Assembly: GCF_029338195.1 (NCBI RefSeq)
Contig: NZ_CP119779.1
Location: 2,976,001 to 3,040,000 of the forward strand
Origin: Haloarcula litorea
GTDB taxonomy: Archaea; Halobacteriota; Halobacteria; Halobacteriales; Haloarculaceae
Reading direction: 5' to 3'
DNA length: 64,000 nt
Position 1 is the first letter of the stretch. Each line of letters begins with the position of its first letter. Shown piece after piece: positions 29,550 to 37,545 of this stretch. Below the pieces are notes generated by a model. The model was not told where the DNA came from, ran no database searches, and saw nothing but the letters and a program-made list of their open reading frames with translations. A program made the translations under genes and the position numbers.

Positions 29550-30833
29550 ATGCCCTCCAGACGCGCGTTCCTCGCGGCCGCGGCGACGGCGGCGGTCGCG
29601 GGCTGTACCGAGTCCGGTGACGGGGGTGGCGGGACGGCCACTCCCGACGGAGCCACGCCACCGACGGAGCGGACCGACTCTTCGACGCCCGCGACAGACA
29701 CGGACACCGGCGGTAGAGCGGACGCCGAACACCTCGCGTGGGCGCGGTCGCTGTCGGGGCCGGTGACCGACCGGCCGACGGTCGCCGACGGGAGCGTCTA
29801 CGCCGGCACGGAGGCCGGTACCCTCGTCGGCGTCGACGCGGCGACGGGCGACCGACGGTGGCAGTACGACACCGGGGAAGCGGTCCGCGGGTCGCCGACG
29901 GTCGCGGACGGCGCGGTCGTCGCCGTCGCCGGGAGCCAGGAACTCCACGCCAGCCAGTCCGTCCACGCGGTCGAGGCCGACAGCGGCCGGCGGCGCTGGC
30001 GGTTCGCACCGCAGTCCTGGTGGCTCGATATTCTGGGCGTCCACGACGGGACCGCCTACGTCGCCACGACGGACGACCACCTCCAGGCGTCCGGACAGAC
30101 GCTGTACGCGGTCGCGCTGGCCGACGGATCGACGGAGTGGTCCGTCGAGATCGGCGACAACAGCGGGGGGCTGGTCACCGACGACCGGGTCTACGTCCCG
30201 ACCCACGGTGCCGTCGACGCGGTCGGCCACGACGGCACCCGCGACTGGCGCTACGAGGTCCCGGAGTACCAGTTCCGCACGCTGTCTGTCCTCGGCGACA
30301 CCGTCGCGCTCGTGAGCGCGAGCGACCCGCGGGAGCCCGTCGTCCACGGCCTGGACCGGACCACCGGCGAGCAGCGCTGGACCTTCGACGACTGGCGTGC
30401 GCTGACGACCCAGGCCGTCGGCGACCAGTTGCTGGTCGGCGGGGAGCGGATCGCCAGCCTCGACCCCGCGACAGGCGAGCCCCGCTGGACCGCCGACGTG
30501 CAGGCGACGCTGTACGACGCGCCGGTCGCCGACGGGACGCTGTACGTCGGCAGTCGGACTGCCGCTGCGATCTCGCTCTCGGACGGCGGCGTCGAGTGGA
30601 CGACGCCCGTCGACGCCTACGTCGCCCGCCCGACCGGCCTCCTCGACGACCAGGTCGTGTTCCGGCGCTCGGAGAGCCAGGAGGACCGGAACCGCCACGT
30701 CCTCGCGCTCGACGCCGCCTCCGGAGAGCGGGCGTGGTCCTACGCCGGCGAGGCCGAACTGACGCGGTTCGCGATGGGGGCCGAGCGCGTCTACGCGGGC
30801 GAGGCGTCGACCCTGCTCTCGGTGACGCCCTGA
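29550..30833 (+). CDS. Tat-exported lipoprotein with PQQ-like beta-propeller
   Basis: A 427-residue protein. The N-terminus carries a twin-arginine signal and lipobox (SRRAFLAAAATAAVAGC), then a Thr/Gly/Pro-rich linker typical of haloarchaeal surface lipoproteins. From residue 60 on there are about seven repeats of the form TVADGSVYAGTEAGTLVGVDAATGDRRW, the BamB/PQQ-type propeller blade. It would stand on the outer face of the membrane, anchored by lipid on Cys. In archaea such proteins are often binding or scaffolding components; no enzyme can be named. An in-frame GTG at 29523 is an alternative start. Confidence 0.88.
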   Translation: MPSRRAFLAAAATAAVAGCTESGDGGGGTATPDGATPPTERTDSSTPATDTDTGGRADAEHLAWARSLSGPVTDRPTVADGSVYAGTEAGTLVGVDAATGDRRWQYDTGEAVRGSPTVADGAVVAVAGSQELHASQSVHAVEADSGRRRWRFAPQSWWLDILGVHDGTAYVATTDDHLQASGQTLYAVALADGSTEWSVEIGDNSGGLVTDDRVYVPTHGAVDAVGHDGTRDWRYEVPEYQFRTLSVLGDTVALVSASDPREPVVHGLDRTTGEQRWTFDDWRALTTQAVGDQLLVGGERIASLDPATGEPRWTADVQATLYDAPVADGTLYVGSRTAAAISLSDGGVEWTTPVDAYVARPTGLLDDQVVFRRSESQEDRNRHVLALDAASGERAWSYAGEAELTRFAMGAERVYAGEASTLLSVTP

Positions 30834-30880
30834 CGCTCCCGAAGGGAAACCCGTTTCTCCGCCGGTCACGAACGGCGCGT

Positions 30881-32149
30881 ATGAACGTCCGCACTGTCGC
30901 CGACCTCGGCCCCGACGAGCGCGCGGCCCTGTTCGACCGCGACGCGGGTGTCGAGGCGGTCCGCGAGGACGCCCGCGACATCGTCGCACAGGTCCGCGAC
31001 GAGGGCGACGCCGCGCTCCGCCGGTTCGCCAGCGAGTTCGACGACGTCGAGGTGGGCAACGTCGAGATCACCGACGCGGCCGAACGCGCGTACGAGGAGA
31101 TCGACGACGACGTCCGGACGGCGATCGAGGACGCCGCCGAGAACGTCCGCGCGTTCCACGAGCGCCAGGTCCCCGAGGACTGGCGCGCTGACTTCGAGGG
31201 CCGGGAGCTGGGGCGGCGCTACCGACCGCTCTCCAGCGCCGGCGTCTACGCGCCCGGCGGCACGGCCGCCTACCCCTCCAGCGCGCTGATGGGCGTGCTC
31301 CCGGCGAAGGTGGCCGGCGTCGACCACGTCGCCGTCGCCACGCCGCCCGCCGAAGAGGTCAACCCCGTGACGCTGGCGGCGATCCACGTCGCCGGGGCCG
31401 ACGCCGTCTACCAGGTCGGCGGCGCACAGGCCGTCGCCGCGCTGGCGTACGGCACCGAGACGGTGACGGCGACGGACATCGTCGTCGGGCCGGGGAACCG
31501 GTGGGTCACGGCGGCGAAGGCCGAGGTCCGGGGCGACGTGGCGATCGACTTCCTCGCCGGCCCGTCTGAGGTGCTGGTCGTCGCCGACGGCGCGGCCGAC
31601 CCCGACCTCGTCGCGGCCGACCTCGTCGCACAGGCCGAACACGACGAGAACGCCTCCGTCGTGGCCGTGACCGACGACGAGGCGACGGCCGAGGCCGTCG
31701 CGGCGGCGGTCGAGGAGCAGGCAGAGGGCCGCGAGCGCGAGGCGATCGTCCGCGCGGCGCTGGACAACGACGCCTCCGGCGTCTTCCACGCCCGGTCGAT
31801 GAGCGAGGCGGTGCTGTTCGCCGAGGAGTACGCCGCCGAACACCTCTCGATCCAGGCCGCGGACGACGAGGCCCTGCTGGACCGCATCGACTCCGCGGGT
31901 TCGGTGTTCCTCGGTCCGTACAGTCCCGTCGCGGCCGGCGACTACGCCGCGGGGCCGAACCACGTCCTCCCCACCGGCGGGAGCGCCCGCGTCACCGGCG
32001 GCCTGTCGGTGGACACGTTCCTCCGCTCGACGACGGTCCAGCGGCTCTCCGAGGAGTCCCTGGCGGACATCGGGGAGACGATCACGACGCTCGCCGAGGC
32101 CGAGGGCCTGGAGGCCCACGCGGAGAGCGTGCGCAAGCGGTTCGACTAG
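30881..32149 (+). CDS. hisD: histidinol dehydrogenase
   Basis: A 422-residue enzyme of normal length. Family motifs are all present: SSAGVYAPGGTAAYPSS, VGGAQAVAALAYGTE, IDFLAGPSEVLVVAD, the zinc/catalytic AQAEHDENASVV and EEYAAEHLSIQ, and GPNHVLPTGGSARVTGGLSVDTF. It performs the last two steps of histidine biosynthesis, oxidising L-histidinol to histidine with two NAD+. It stands alone; other his genes are not in the window, which is normal for haloarchaea. A GC-rich hairpin follows the stop. Confidence 0.96.
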   Translation: MNVRTVADLGPDERAALFDRDAGVEAVREDARDIVAQVRDEGDAALRRFASEFDDVEVGNVEITDAAERAYEEIDDDVRTAIEDAAENVRAFHERQVPEDWRADFEGRELGRRYRPLSSAGVYAPGGTAAYPSSALMGVLPAKVAGVDHVAVATPPAEEVNPVTLAAIHVAGADAVYQVGGAQAVAALAYGTETVTATDIVVGPGNRWVTAAKAEVRGDVAIDFLAGPSEVLVVADGAADPDLVAADLVAQAEHDENASVVAVTDDEATAEAVAAAVEEQAEGREREAIVRAALDNDASGVFHARSMSEAVLFAEEYAAEHLSIQAADDEALLDRIDSAGSVFLGPYSPVAAGDYAAGPNHVLPTGGSARVTGGLSVDTFLRSTTVQRLSEESLADIGETITTLAEAEGLEAHAESVRKRFD

Positions 32150-32150
32150 A

Positions 32151-32185
32151 GGGGCGACGAGCGAACGGAGTGAGCGGGTCGCCCC
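32151..32185 (+). terminator. hairpin behind hisD
   Basis: An 8-bp perfect stem, GGGGCGAC (32151-32158) with GTCGCCCC (32178-32185), begins one base after the hisD stop. Its loop contains the haloarchaeal GCGAACGGAGTGAGC palindrome. Likely a 3'-end structure; no T-run follows. Confidence 0.4.
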
Positions 32186-32228
32186 GCGAAAGCGACGCGG
32201 CGACCGAGTGACACCGCCCGCCAGCGTA

Positions 32229-32236
32229 GCTTTATG
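32229..32236 (+). promoter_or_regulatory. TATA-like element before the oxidase operon
   Basis: GCTTTATG is the only AT-rich patch between hisD and the oxidase gene. Its centre is about 28 nt upstream of ATG 32261, so transcription should begin at or near that ATG rather than at the oxidase start codon. Confidence 0.5.
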
Positions 32237-32260
32237 GCCGAGGCATTCTCAGGGAGAGGT

Positions 32261-32317
32261 ATGCCATCTGTCACTGTCTCGCCGGCGACCGCCCTCCACG
32301 CCGACCGCTACCGATGA
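32261..32317 (+). CDS. 18-residue ORF coupled to oxidase subunit I
   Basis: ATG 32261 opens an 18-codon frame (MPSVTVSPATALHADRYR) whose TGA overlaps the oxidase start as ATGA (32314-32317). A TATA-like element about 28 nt upstream predicts a transcript that starts at this ATG, so the oxidase would be the second cistron. A purine-rich GGGAGAGG also precedes the ATG. The peptide has no membrane helix. It may be a translational leader or a real micro-protein; short length means chance cannot be excluded. Confidence 0.4.
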   Translation: MPSVTVSPATALHADRYR

Positions 32318-34584
32318 CGGACCGCGCGGTCGTCCAGGGGACGCTGCTGGCGCTGTTGGCCGGCGGCCTCCTGGTGCTGTGGCTCCGCTCCCGGCGGGCC
32401 GTCCGGGCGGAGAGCGACGGCGGGTACACCACTCGCGAGGAGATCGCCTTCGAGGTCGACAGACTCCAGTCACAGCTCTATCGGTGGCTGACGACCACGA
32501 ACCACCGTGACATCGGCGTCCTCTACATCGTCTTCGGGACCGCGGCCGGGCTGTGGGGCGGCACGGACGCGATGATGCTGCGGACGGAGCTGCTGACGCC
32601 GCCGGCCGACATCTGGACGCCGGAGACGTACAACGCCCTGTTCACGACCCACGGGCTGACGATGCTCATCTTCTTCGTGCTGCCGGTCTTCTTCGGCATC
32701 GGGAACTACTTCGTCCCGCTGCTGATCGGAGCCGACGACATGGCCTTCCCGCGGGTCAACGCCATCGGCTTCTGGCTGCTGCCGCCGGCGCTCCTGTTGG
32801 CCCGGATGGGACTCCTCGTCCAGGTGGGCGGCCAGGTGCTGAGCCTGTTCCTGCCCGAGGACGCCATCCGGTTCTTCCTGACCGTCCGCGAGGTCAGCGT
32901 CGGGTGGACGCTGTACGCGCCCCTGTCGGTCCAGCAGCCCAACCCACAGATCGACCTGCTCCTGCTGGGACTGCACCTCAGCGGCATCGCGACCACCGTC
33001 GGCGCGATCAACTTCATCGTCACCATCGCCTACGAGCGGGCCGACGCCGTCTCCTGGGGCGACCTCGACATCTTCTCGTGGAACATGCTGGTGACGAGCG
33101 GGCTGGCGCTGTTCGCGTTCCCGCTGCTCGGGAGCGCGCTGGTGATGCTGCTGCTCGACCGGAACCTCGGCACCGCGTTCTTCGCGACGGGCGGGGGCGG
33201 TCCCATCCTCTGGCAGCACCTGTTCTGGTTCTGGGGCCACCCGGAGGTGTACATCCTGTTCCTGCCGGCGACGGGACTGATGAGCACCGTGCTGCCGAAG
33301 TTCGTCGGCCGCAAGCTGTTCGGCTACAAGTTCATCGTCTACTCGACGCTGGGACTGGGGGTCCTCTCCTTTGGCGTCTGGGCACACCACATGTTCACGA
33401 GCGGCGTCGACCCGCGCCTGAAGGCGTCGTTCATGGCGATCTCCATCGCCATCGCGGTGCCGAGCGCGATCAAGGTGTTCAACTGGCTGACGACGATGTG
33501 GGACGGCGAGATCGACACCTCCGCGCCCTTCATCCTCTGTGCTGGCAGCATCGGGACGTTCATCGTCGGCGGCGTCACCGGCGTCTTCCTCGCGGTCGTC
33601 CCCATCGACATCCTCTACCACGGTACCTACTACGTCGTCGGCCACTTCCACCTCATCGTCGTCGGCATCATCCCGTTTATGATGATGGCCGCCGGGTACT
33701 ACTGGTACCCGCTGATGACCGGCCGGTGGTACGACCGGCGGCTGGCGAAGTTCCAGTCGGGACTCGTCATCTTCGGCTCGACGGTGACCTTTATGACGCT
33801 GCTCGTCATCGGCGGCCTCGGGCTCCCGCGGCGGCAGGCTATCTACCCGCCGGAGTACCAGGTCGCGAACCAGATCGCCACCGTCGGGGCCTACGTCATC
33901 GGTCTGAGCGCGCTGCTGTGGCTCTACAACATGGTCGCGTCGTACTGGCGCGGCGACGTGGTCCGGACGACCGATCCCTGGGACCTCAAGGCGACGAACC
34001 AGTTCACCCGCGAGTGGCAGTGGTTCGAGGAGCGGATGATCGAGAAGTACGACCTCGAACCGGCGACGCCGGAGTCGACCCGACGGGCCTACGCGCCGGA
34101 ACTGGAGCCCATCGGGATGCTGGGCGGCGTCGGCAGCGTCGTCGAGAACGTCTACCGGAACGCCGGCCGTGCGGCCGTCGGCGGCTTCGTCGGGACGGTG
34201 CTGATGGCCGGCGGGCTCGGCACCGCGGTCGTCGTCGACGTCCTCGATCCCGCCTCCTTCGGCGAGATCGCGGAGCTGGTCGGTCTCGGCCCGGACCCGC
34301 TGCTCGGCACGCTGCTGTTCCTCGTCGGCGGCACCGTGACCTGGCCGCTGCTGTTCCTCGCGTTCTCGGACTACCTCCCCGGGCAGCTGATGTTCGAGAC
34401 GGGGCTGGTGTTCGCGACGCTCATCTCGACGGGGTTCGCCGTCGCCTTCTACACCGGGCAGGCCGGTCTCGCGCTGGTGGGCTACCTCGGGTTCGTCCTC
34501 GTGGCTCACTGGGCGTACGGGCTCGGACTGACGGTGACGTTCCAGTACCTCCGCTCGCGGGGACCACGGGAGGGGCGGCGCTGA
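32314..34584 (+). CDS. coxA: heme-copper oxidase subunit I (A-type cytochrome c oxidase)
   Basis: A 756-residue membrane protein with about 14-15 helices. Heme and copper ligands are visible: His113 (TTHGLTM), His309 in WGHPEVY together with Glu311 and Tyr313, His358/His359 (WAHHMFTSG), and His444/His446 (GHFHLIV). The HPEVY motif (with the D-channel Glu) and K-channel Lys387 (PSAIKVF) place it in the A family. It reduces O2 to water while pumping protons. It is about 200 residues longer than a minimal subunit I, with a basic N-terminal helix and extra C-terminal helices. Subunit II is not in the window; subunit III is convergent, one gene away. Confidence 0.93.
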   Translation: MTDRAVVQGTLLALLAGGLLVLWLRSRRAVRAESDGGYTTREEIAFEVDRLQSQLYRWLTTTNHRDIGVLYIVFGTAAGLWGGTDAMMLRTELLTPPADIWTPETYNALFTTHGLTMLIFFVLPVFFGIGNYFVPLLIGADDMAFPRVNAIGFWLLPPALLLARMGLLVQVGGQVLSLFLPEDAIRFFLTVREVSVGWTLYAPLSVQQPNPQIDLLLLGLHLSGIATTVGAINFIVTIAYERADAVSWGDLDIFSWNMLVTSGLALFAFPLLGSALVMLLLDRNLGTAFFATGGGGPILWQHLFWFWGHPEVYILFLPATGLMSTVLPKFVGRKLFGYKFIVYSTLGLGVLSFGVWAHHMFTSGVDPRLKASFMAISIAIAVPSAIKVFNWLTTMWDGEIDTSAPFILCAGSIGTFIVGGVTGVFLAVVPIDILYHGTYYVVGHFHLIVVGIIPFMMMAAGYYWYPLMTGRWYDRRLAKFQSGLVIFGSTVTFMTLLVIGGLGLPRRQAIYPPEYQVANQIATVGAYVIGLSALLWLYNMVASYWRGDVVRTTDPWDLKATNQFTREWQWFEERMIEKYDLEPATPESTRRAYAPELEPIGMLGGVGSVVENVYRNAGRAAVGGFVGTVLMAGGLGTAVVVDVLDPASFGEIAELVGLGPDPLLGTLLFLVGGTVTWPLLFLAFSDYLPGQLMFETGLVFATLISTGFAVAFYTGQAGLALVGYLGFVLVAHWAYGLGLTVTFQYLRSRGPREGRR

Positions 34585-34587
34585 CCG

Positions 34588-35094
34588 ATGGCGGCCGACA
34601 GCGCCGTCTTCACGTACGTCGCGCCGTTCGTCGGCGTCCTGCTGGTCGCGGTCGGCATCGGCGCGGCCGTCCCCGGCGGCTACGCCATCATCCAGCAGGA
34701 CATCTCCGAGTGTGGCGACCCGACGATCGCCGTCGAGGACCCGGCAGCGACCGAGCGGCGGTTCGGACAGGCCGCGCCGACTCTCGCGCGGTTCCAGTTC
34801 GAGGCACTCTCCGAGGCCGAACGAGCGGCGTTCACCGAAGCCCTCGACGACCCGGTAGGCGAGGCCCACGTGGAGGGCGCGTTCCCCAACGCGGCGGCGT
34901 TTCGCAACGGCTCGATCGTCGTCTACGAGGGACAGCGCCACTACGTCACCGTCGTCTCGGAGAACCCCTGCTTCGACGCCGCGCCGCTGCAGTTCCCGCT
35001 GGGCGTGTTCGCGATCGCCTTCGGCGGGCTGGCCATCCTGACGCCGCCGATCTACCGGAAACTGGTCGCACTGGAGGAGCGTGCACGGGGTTAG
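34588..35094 (+). CDS. small membrane protein of the oxidase cluster
   Basis: A 168-residue protein with a helix at each end (about residues 8-32 and 132-155) and an exterior domain between them containing two Cys (SECGD and ENPCFD) that could form a disulphide. The domain has a pattern FxFEALSEAERAAFxEAL and IVVYEGQRHYVTVV that I associate with a haloarchaea-specific extracytoplasmic domain. It starts 3 bp after the subunit I stop, so it is co-transcribed and may be an accessory subunit; this is inference. Its stop overlaps the subunit III stop by 4 bp. Confidence 0.7.
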   Translation: MAADSAVFTYVAPFVGVLLVAVGIGAAVPGGYAIIQQDISECGDPTIAVEDPAATERRFGQAAPTLARFQFEALSEAERAAFTEALDDPVGEAHVEGAFPNAAAFRNGSIVVYEGQRHYVTVVSENPCFDAAPLQFPLGVFAIAFGGLAILTPPIYRKLVALEERARG

Positions 35095-35927
35095 CTCGCG
35101 CCCAGCGTCGCGCCGACGTACAGCACCACGACGAGGAAGAGCCAGACCCCGTCGACGAAGTGCCAGTACAGCGACGCCGTCCGGATGCCGGTGTCGCGCT
35201 CCGGAGCGTACTCGCCCCGCAGCGCCCGCCCGAACGCGAGCCCGAGCAGGACGACGCCCAGCGCGACGTGCAGGCCGTGCAGTCCCGTCAGCCCGAAGAA
35301 GGCGCTCCCGTACACGCCGCTTGCGAGGGTGAACTCCTCGGCGACCAGCAGTTCGTAGTACTCGAACATCTGGCCGCCGAGGAAGACGACGCCGAGCGCG
35401 ACCGTCGCGCCGAGGAGGCCGAGGAAGCGCCGGCGGTTCCCCGCCTCCAGCGCCTCGTGACCGTAGTGCAGCGTGATGCTGCTGGCGACCAGCAGGGCGG
35501 TGTTGACGACGACGAGCGAGCCCAGCACCGGCGGCAGGTGCTCGGGCGGCCACGCGCCGACGCGGACGAACGCGTAGTAGACGAACCCCGCGGAGAACGT
35601 CGCCACGTCGGAGACGAGAAAGAGGACCATCCCGGCGGCGTAGACGTCGTCGCGCGCGGTCCCGCGGGATTCGAGGGCGTCGGCGACGAACGCCTCGTAG
35701 GTCCAGCCGGCCAGCCCGCCGACGAGTCCGAAGACGCCGACGCCGACGAGCACGGCCGGGAGCAGCGCGGGGACGAGGTCCAGCCCGACGAAGTAGAGCC
35801 CCGCGCCGAGGTACAGCGCTCCGGCCCCGAGCGCGGCGGGCAGCGGCCAGCGACTCTCGTGCGCGTGCTCCTCGCCGCCGTGGTCGGCCGCCTCCGGGGG
35901 CGTGTCCGTCTCCGTCACCTCTGCCAT
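35091..35927 (-). CDS. coxC: cytochrome c oxidase subunit III
   Basis: A 278-residue membrane protein with 7 helices after a His/Glu-rich soluble N-terminus (EAADHGGEEHAHESRW). Family marks: MVLFLVSDVATFSAGFVYYAF, ITLHYGHEALEAGN, FFGLTGLHGLHVALGV and the final ASLYWHFVDGVWLFLVVVLY. Subunit III stabilises subunit I in heme-copper oxidases. It is transcribed towards the subunit I gene, an unusual convergent arrangement that implies separate promoters; a TATA box lies 28 nt before its ATG, so its message is leaderless. Confidence 0.93.
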   Translation of the reverse strand: MAEVTETDTPPEAADHGGEEHAHESRWPLPAALGAGALYLGAGLYFVGLDLVPALLPAVLVGVGVFGLVGGLAGWTYEAFVADALESRGTARDDVYAAGMVLFLVSDVATFSAGFVYYAFVRVGAWPPEHLPPVLGSLVVVNTALLVASSITLHYGHEALEAGNRRRFLGLLGATVALGVVFLGGQMFEYYELLVAEEFTLASGVYGSAFFGLTGLHGLHVALGVVLLGLAFGRALRGEYAPERDTGIRTASLYWHFVDGVWLFLVVVLYVGATLGAS

Positions 35928-35950
35928 AGGCGTGGTGTCCGGCCGCCTGC

Positions 35951-35960
35951 GTTAAATAAC
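35951..35960 (-). promoter_or_regulatory. TATA box of coxC
   Basis: GTTATTTAAC on the minus strand, centred about 28 nt before ATG 35927, predicting a leaderless message. Confidence 0.6.
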
Positions 35961-36019
35961 TGCGCCGAGGGGGATCGACACCGAAAGAATTAGCTGTGGT
36001 ACTGTGTAACATACGTCTA

Positions 36020-37357
36020 ATGACCCGGCCGCCGGTTCTCGCCGTCACCGAAGACAGTCCCGAGGAGCTGGGGACCGCCGACCGTCCCGACCTGGTCGTC
36101 GACGATTCCCCGGGCCACGCCCTCCTCCGCCTCTGTCGGGACCCGTTCGCGGGACTGCTGGTCGACGACGAGATCCGCGACGGGCGCGGTGTCGACATCG
36201 CCCGGGCGGCGCGACAGCTGTTTCCGGAGCTCCCGGTCGTCGTCCGCGACCGGACGACCGAGCCGGCCTCGCTGTCGGAGCCGCTCGCCGTCGCGCCGTC
36301 GGACGAGACGCTCGCGGAGCGGCTGAGCGCCGTCCTCGGCGACGGCGAGACGGACGCCGCCCGGAGCGCGACGCCGGTCGAGTCGGTCTTCCTCTCGCTG
36401 TTCGAGCAGTTCCCCGTCCACCTGTTCGTCAAGGACGACGAGGCCAGGCACGTCCTCACCAATCACCAGCACATCGACCCGACGCCGGTGCTGGGCCGGC
36501 GCGACGACCGCGTCGAGGACGACGAGTCGGACGTGTTCCGACAGGCCATCGCGGAGGACGACGAACGCGTCGTCGAGTCGGGCGAGCCGCTGACCGGCAT
36601 CGAGGAGTACTCCCGGAAACTCGACAGCCACCTCGTCTCGGCGAAGGTACCGTGGTTCGGTCCCGACGGCGAGATCGCCGGCCTCGTCGGAATGACCAGA
36701 GACGTCACCGAGTGGCGGCACCAGGAACAGCGACTCCGGCGGTCCAACGAACGGCTGCGGAAGGTCGCGCTGAAGGCCGCCCACGAGATGCGAAACGAAC
36801 TGCAGGTCGCGACGGGTCGGCTGGACTGTCTCGACGCCGAGCACCCCTACCTGGACGACGTCGCAGCGTCGCACGACCGTCTCAGTGCCATCGTCGACGA
36901 CGTGGTCGACCTGACCACCGGCGTGACCGACGAGTGTGACGCGTCGGAACTGCGCCTGTCCGCGATCGCCCGGGACGCCTGGCGGACGACGGCGACGAGC
37001 GCGGCCTCGCTGACGATCGCGGGCGACGCCGTGCTCGTCGGCGATCCCGACAGCACGCGGCTGCTGTTCGAGACGCTGTACGAGAACGCGCTCGAACACG
37101 GCGGCCCGACCGTCGGCGTCACCGTCGGTGACACGGCCGACGGGTTCTACGTCGCCGACGACGGTTCGGGGATCGACGCCGATCCGGTCTCCCAGGTCGT
37201 GGAGGCGGGGTTCACGACGGTCCCGGAGAACGCGGGGCTCGGGCTGTACGTCGCGCGGAGCATCGCCGACGACCACGGCTGGACGCTGTCCGTCGGTGAC
37301 GGAGAGGCCGGCGGCGCTCGGGTCGAACTGACCGGCGTCGAGGTCGTCCTCAACTGA
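36020..37357 (+). CDS. PAS-domain sensor histidine kinase, cytosolic
   Basis: A 445-residue soluble protein. Residues 1-105 look like a degenerate receiver domain (LLVDDEIRDGRG, then ELPVVVRDR) lacking a clear phosphoacceptor pocket. Residues 120-240 are a PAS fold (FEQFPVHLFVKDDEARHVL ... IAGLVGMTRDVTEWR). The dimerisation/H-box reads KAAHEMRNELQVATG and the ATPase has ENALEHGG, DDGSGID and GLGLYVARSIADDHGW. The H-box lacks the usual SHDxRNPL form but keeps the His. ATG 36020 follows the short AT-rich promoter; nothing upstream is conserved. Partner regulator unknown. Confidence 0.88.
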   Translation: MTRPPVLAVTEDSPEELGTADRPDLVVDDSPGHALLRLCRDPFAGLLVDDEIRDGRGVDIARAARQLFPELPVVVRDRTTEPASLSEPLAVAPSDETLAERLSAVLGDGETDAARSATPVESVFLSLFEQFPVHLFVKDDEARHVLTNHQHIDPTPVLGRRDDRVEDDESDVFRQAIAEDDERVVESGEPLTGIEEYSRKLDSHLVSAKVPWFGPDGEIAGLVGMTRDVTEWRHQEQRLRRSNERLRKVALKAAHEMRNELQVATGRLDCLDAEHPYLDDVAASHDRLSAIVDDVVDLTTGVTDECDASELRLSAIARDAWRTTATSAASLTIAGDAVLVGDPDSTRLLFETLYENALEHGGPTVGVTVGDTADGFYVADDGSGIDADPVSQVVEAGFTTVPENAGLGLYVARSIADDHGWTLSVGDGEAGGARVELTGVEVVLN

Positions 37358-37387
37358 GTTGGGGACGGTGCGGCCGCAGTGAAGCAC

Positions 37388-37406
37388 ACCGCGCCGAAGG
37401 CGCGGT
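37388..37406 (+). terminator. GC-rich hairpin behind the PAS kinase
   Basis: ACCGCGCC, loop GAA, GGCGCGGT: a perfect 8-bp stem about 30 bp after the kinase stop, extended by imperfect pairing of GTGAAG and CTTC. A 3'-end role is inferred from position. Confidence 0.4.
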
Positions 37407-37534
37407 CTCACTTCGCGCGAGCGGCGAGGTCGCAGAGCGTTCTCGCGAGCGAGCGTGGCGGAGTTTTTAACGTAGACTTTTGCGACCCCGTTCCCGGCAA
37501 CGCGCTCGGAGAGCGCACGAGGAGAACGGGGGAC

Positions 37535-37542
37535 GTAAAAAG
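37535..37542 (-). terminator. T-tract behind CDC48
   Basis: On the minus strand CTTTTTACG begins 4-5 nt after the CDC48 stop. A run of five T is the usual archaeal termination signal; a hairpin is not needed. Confidence 0.4.
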
Positions 37543-37545
37543 GTA

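Noticed and set aside
32470..36462. 1330-residue open frame on the minus strand opposite the oxidase genes
   Set aside because: His/Gln/Arg-rich shadow of coxA, the small membrane gene and the PAS kinase; it has no domain and crosses three real genes.
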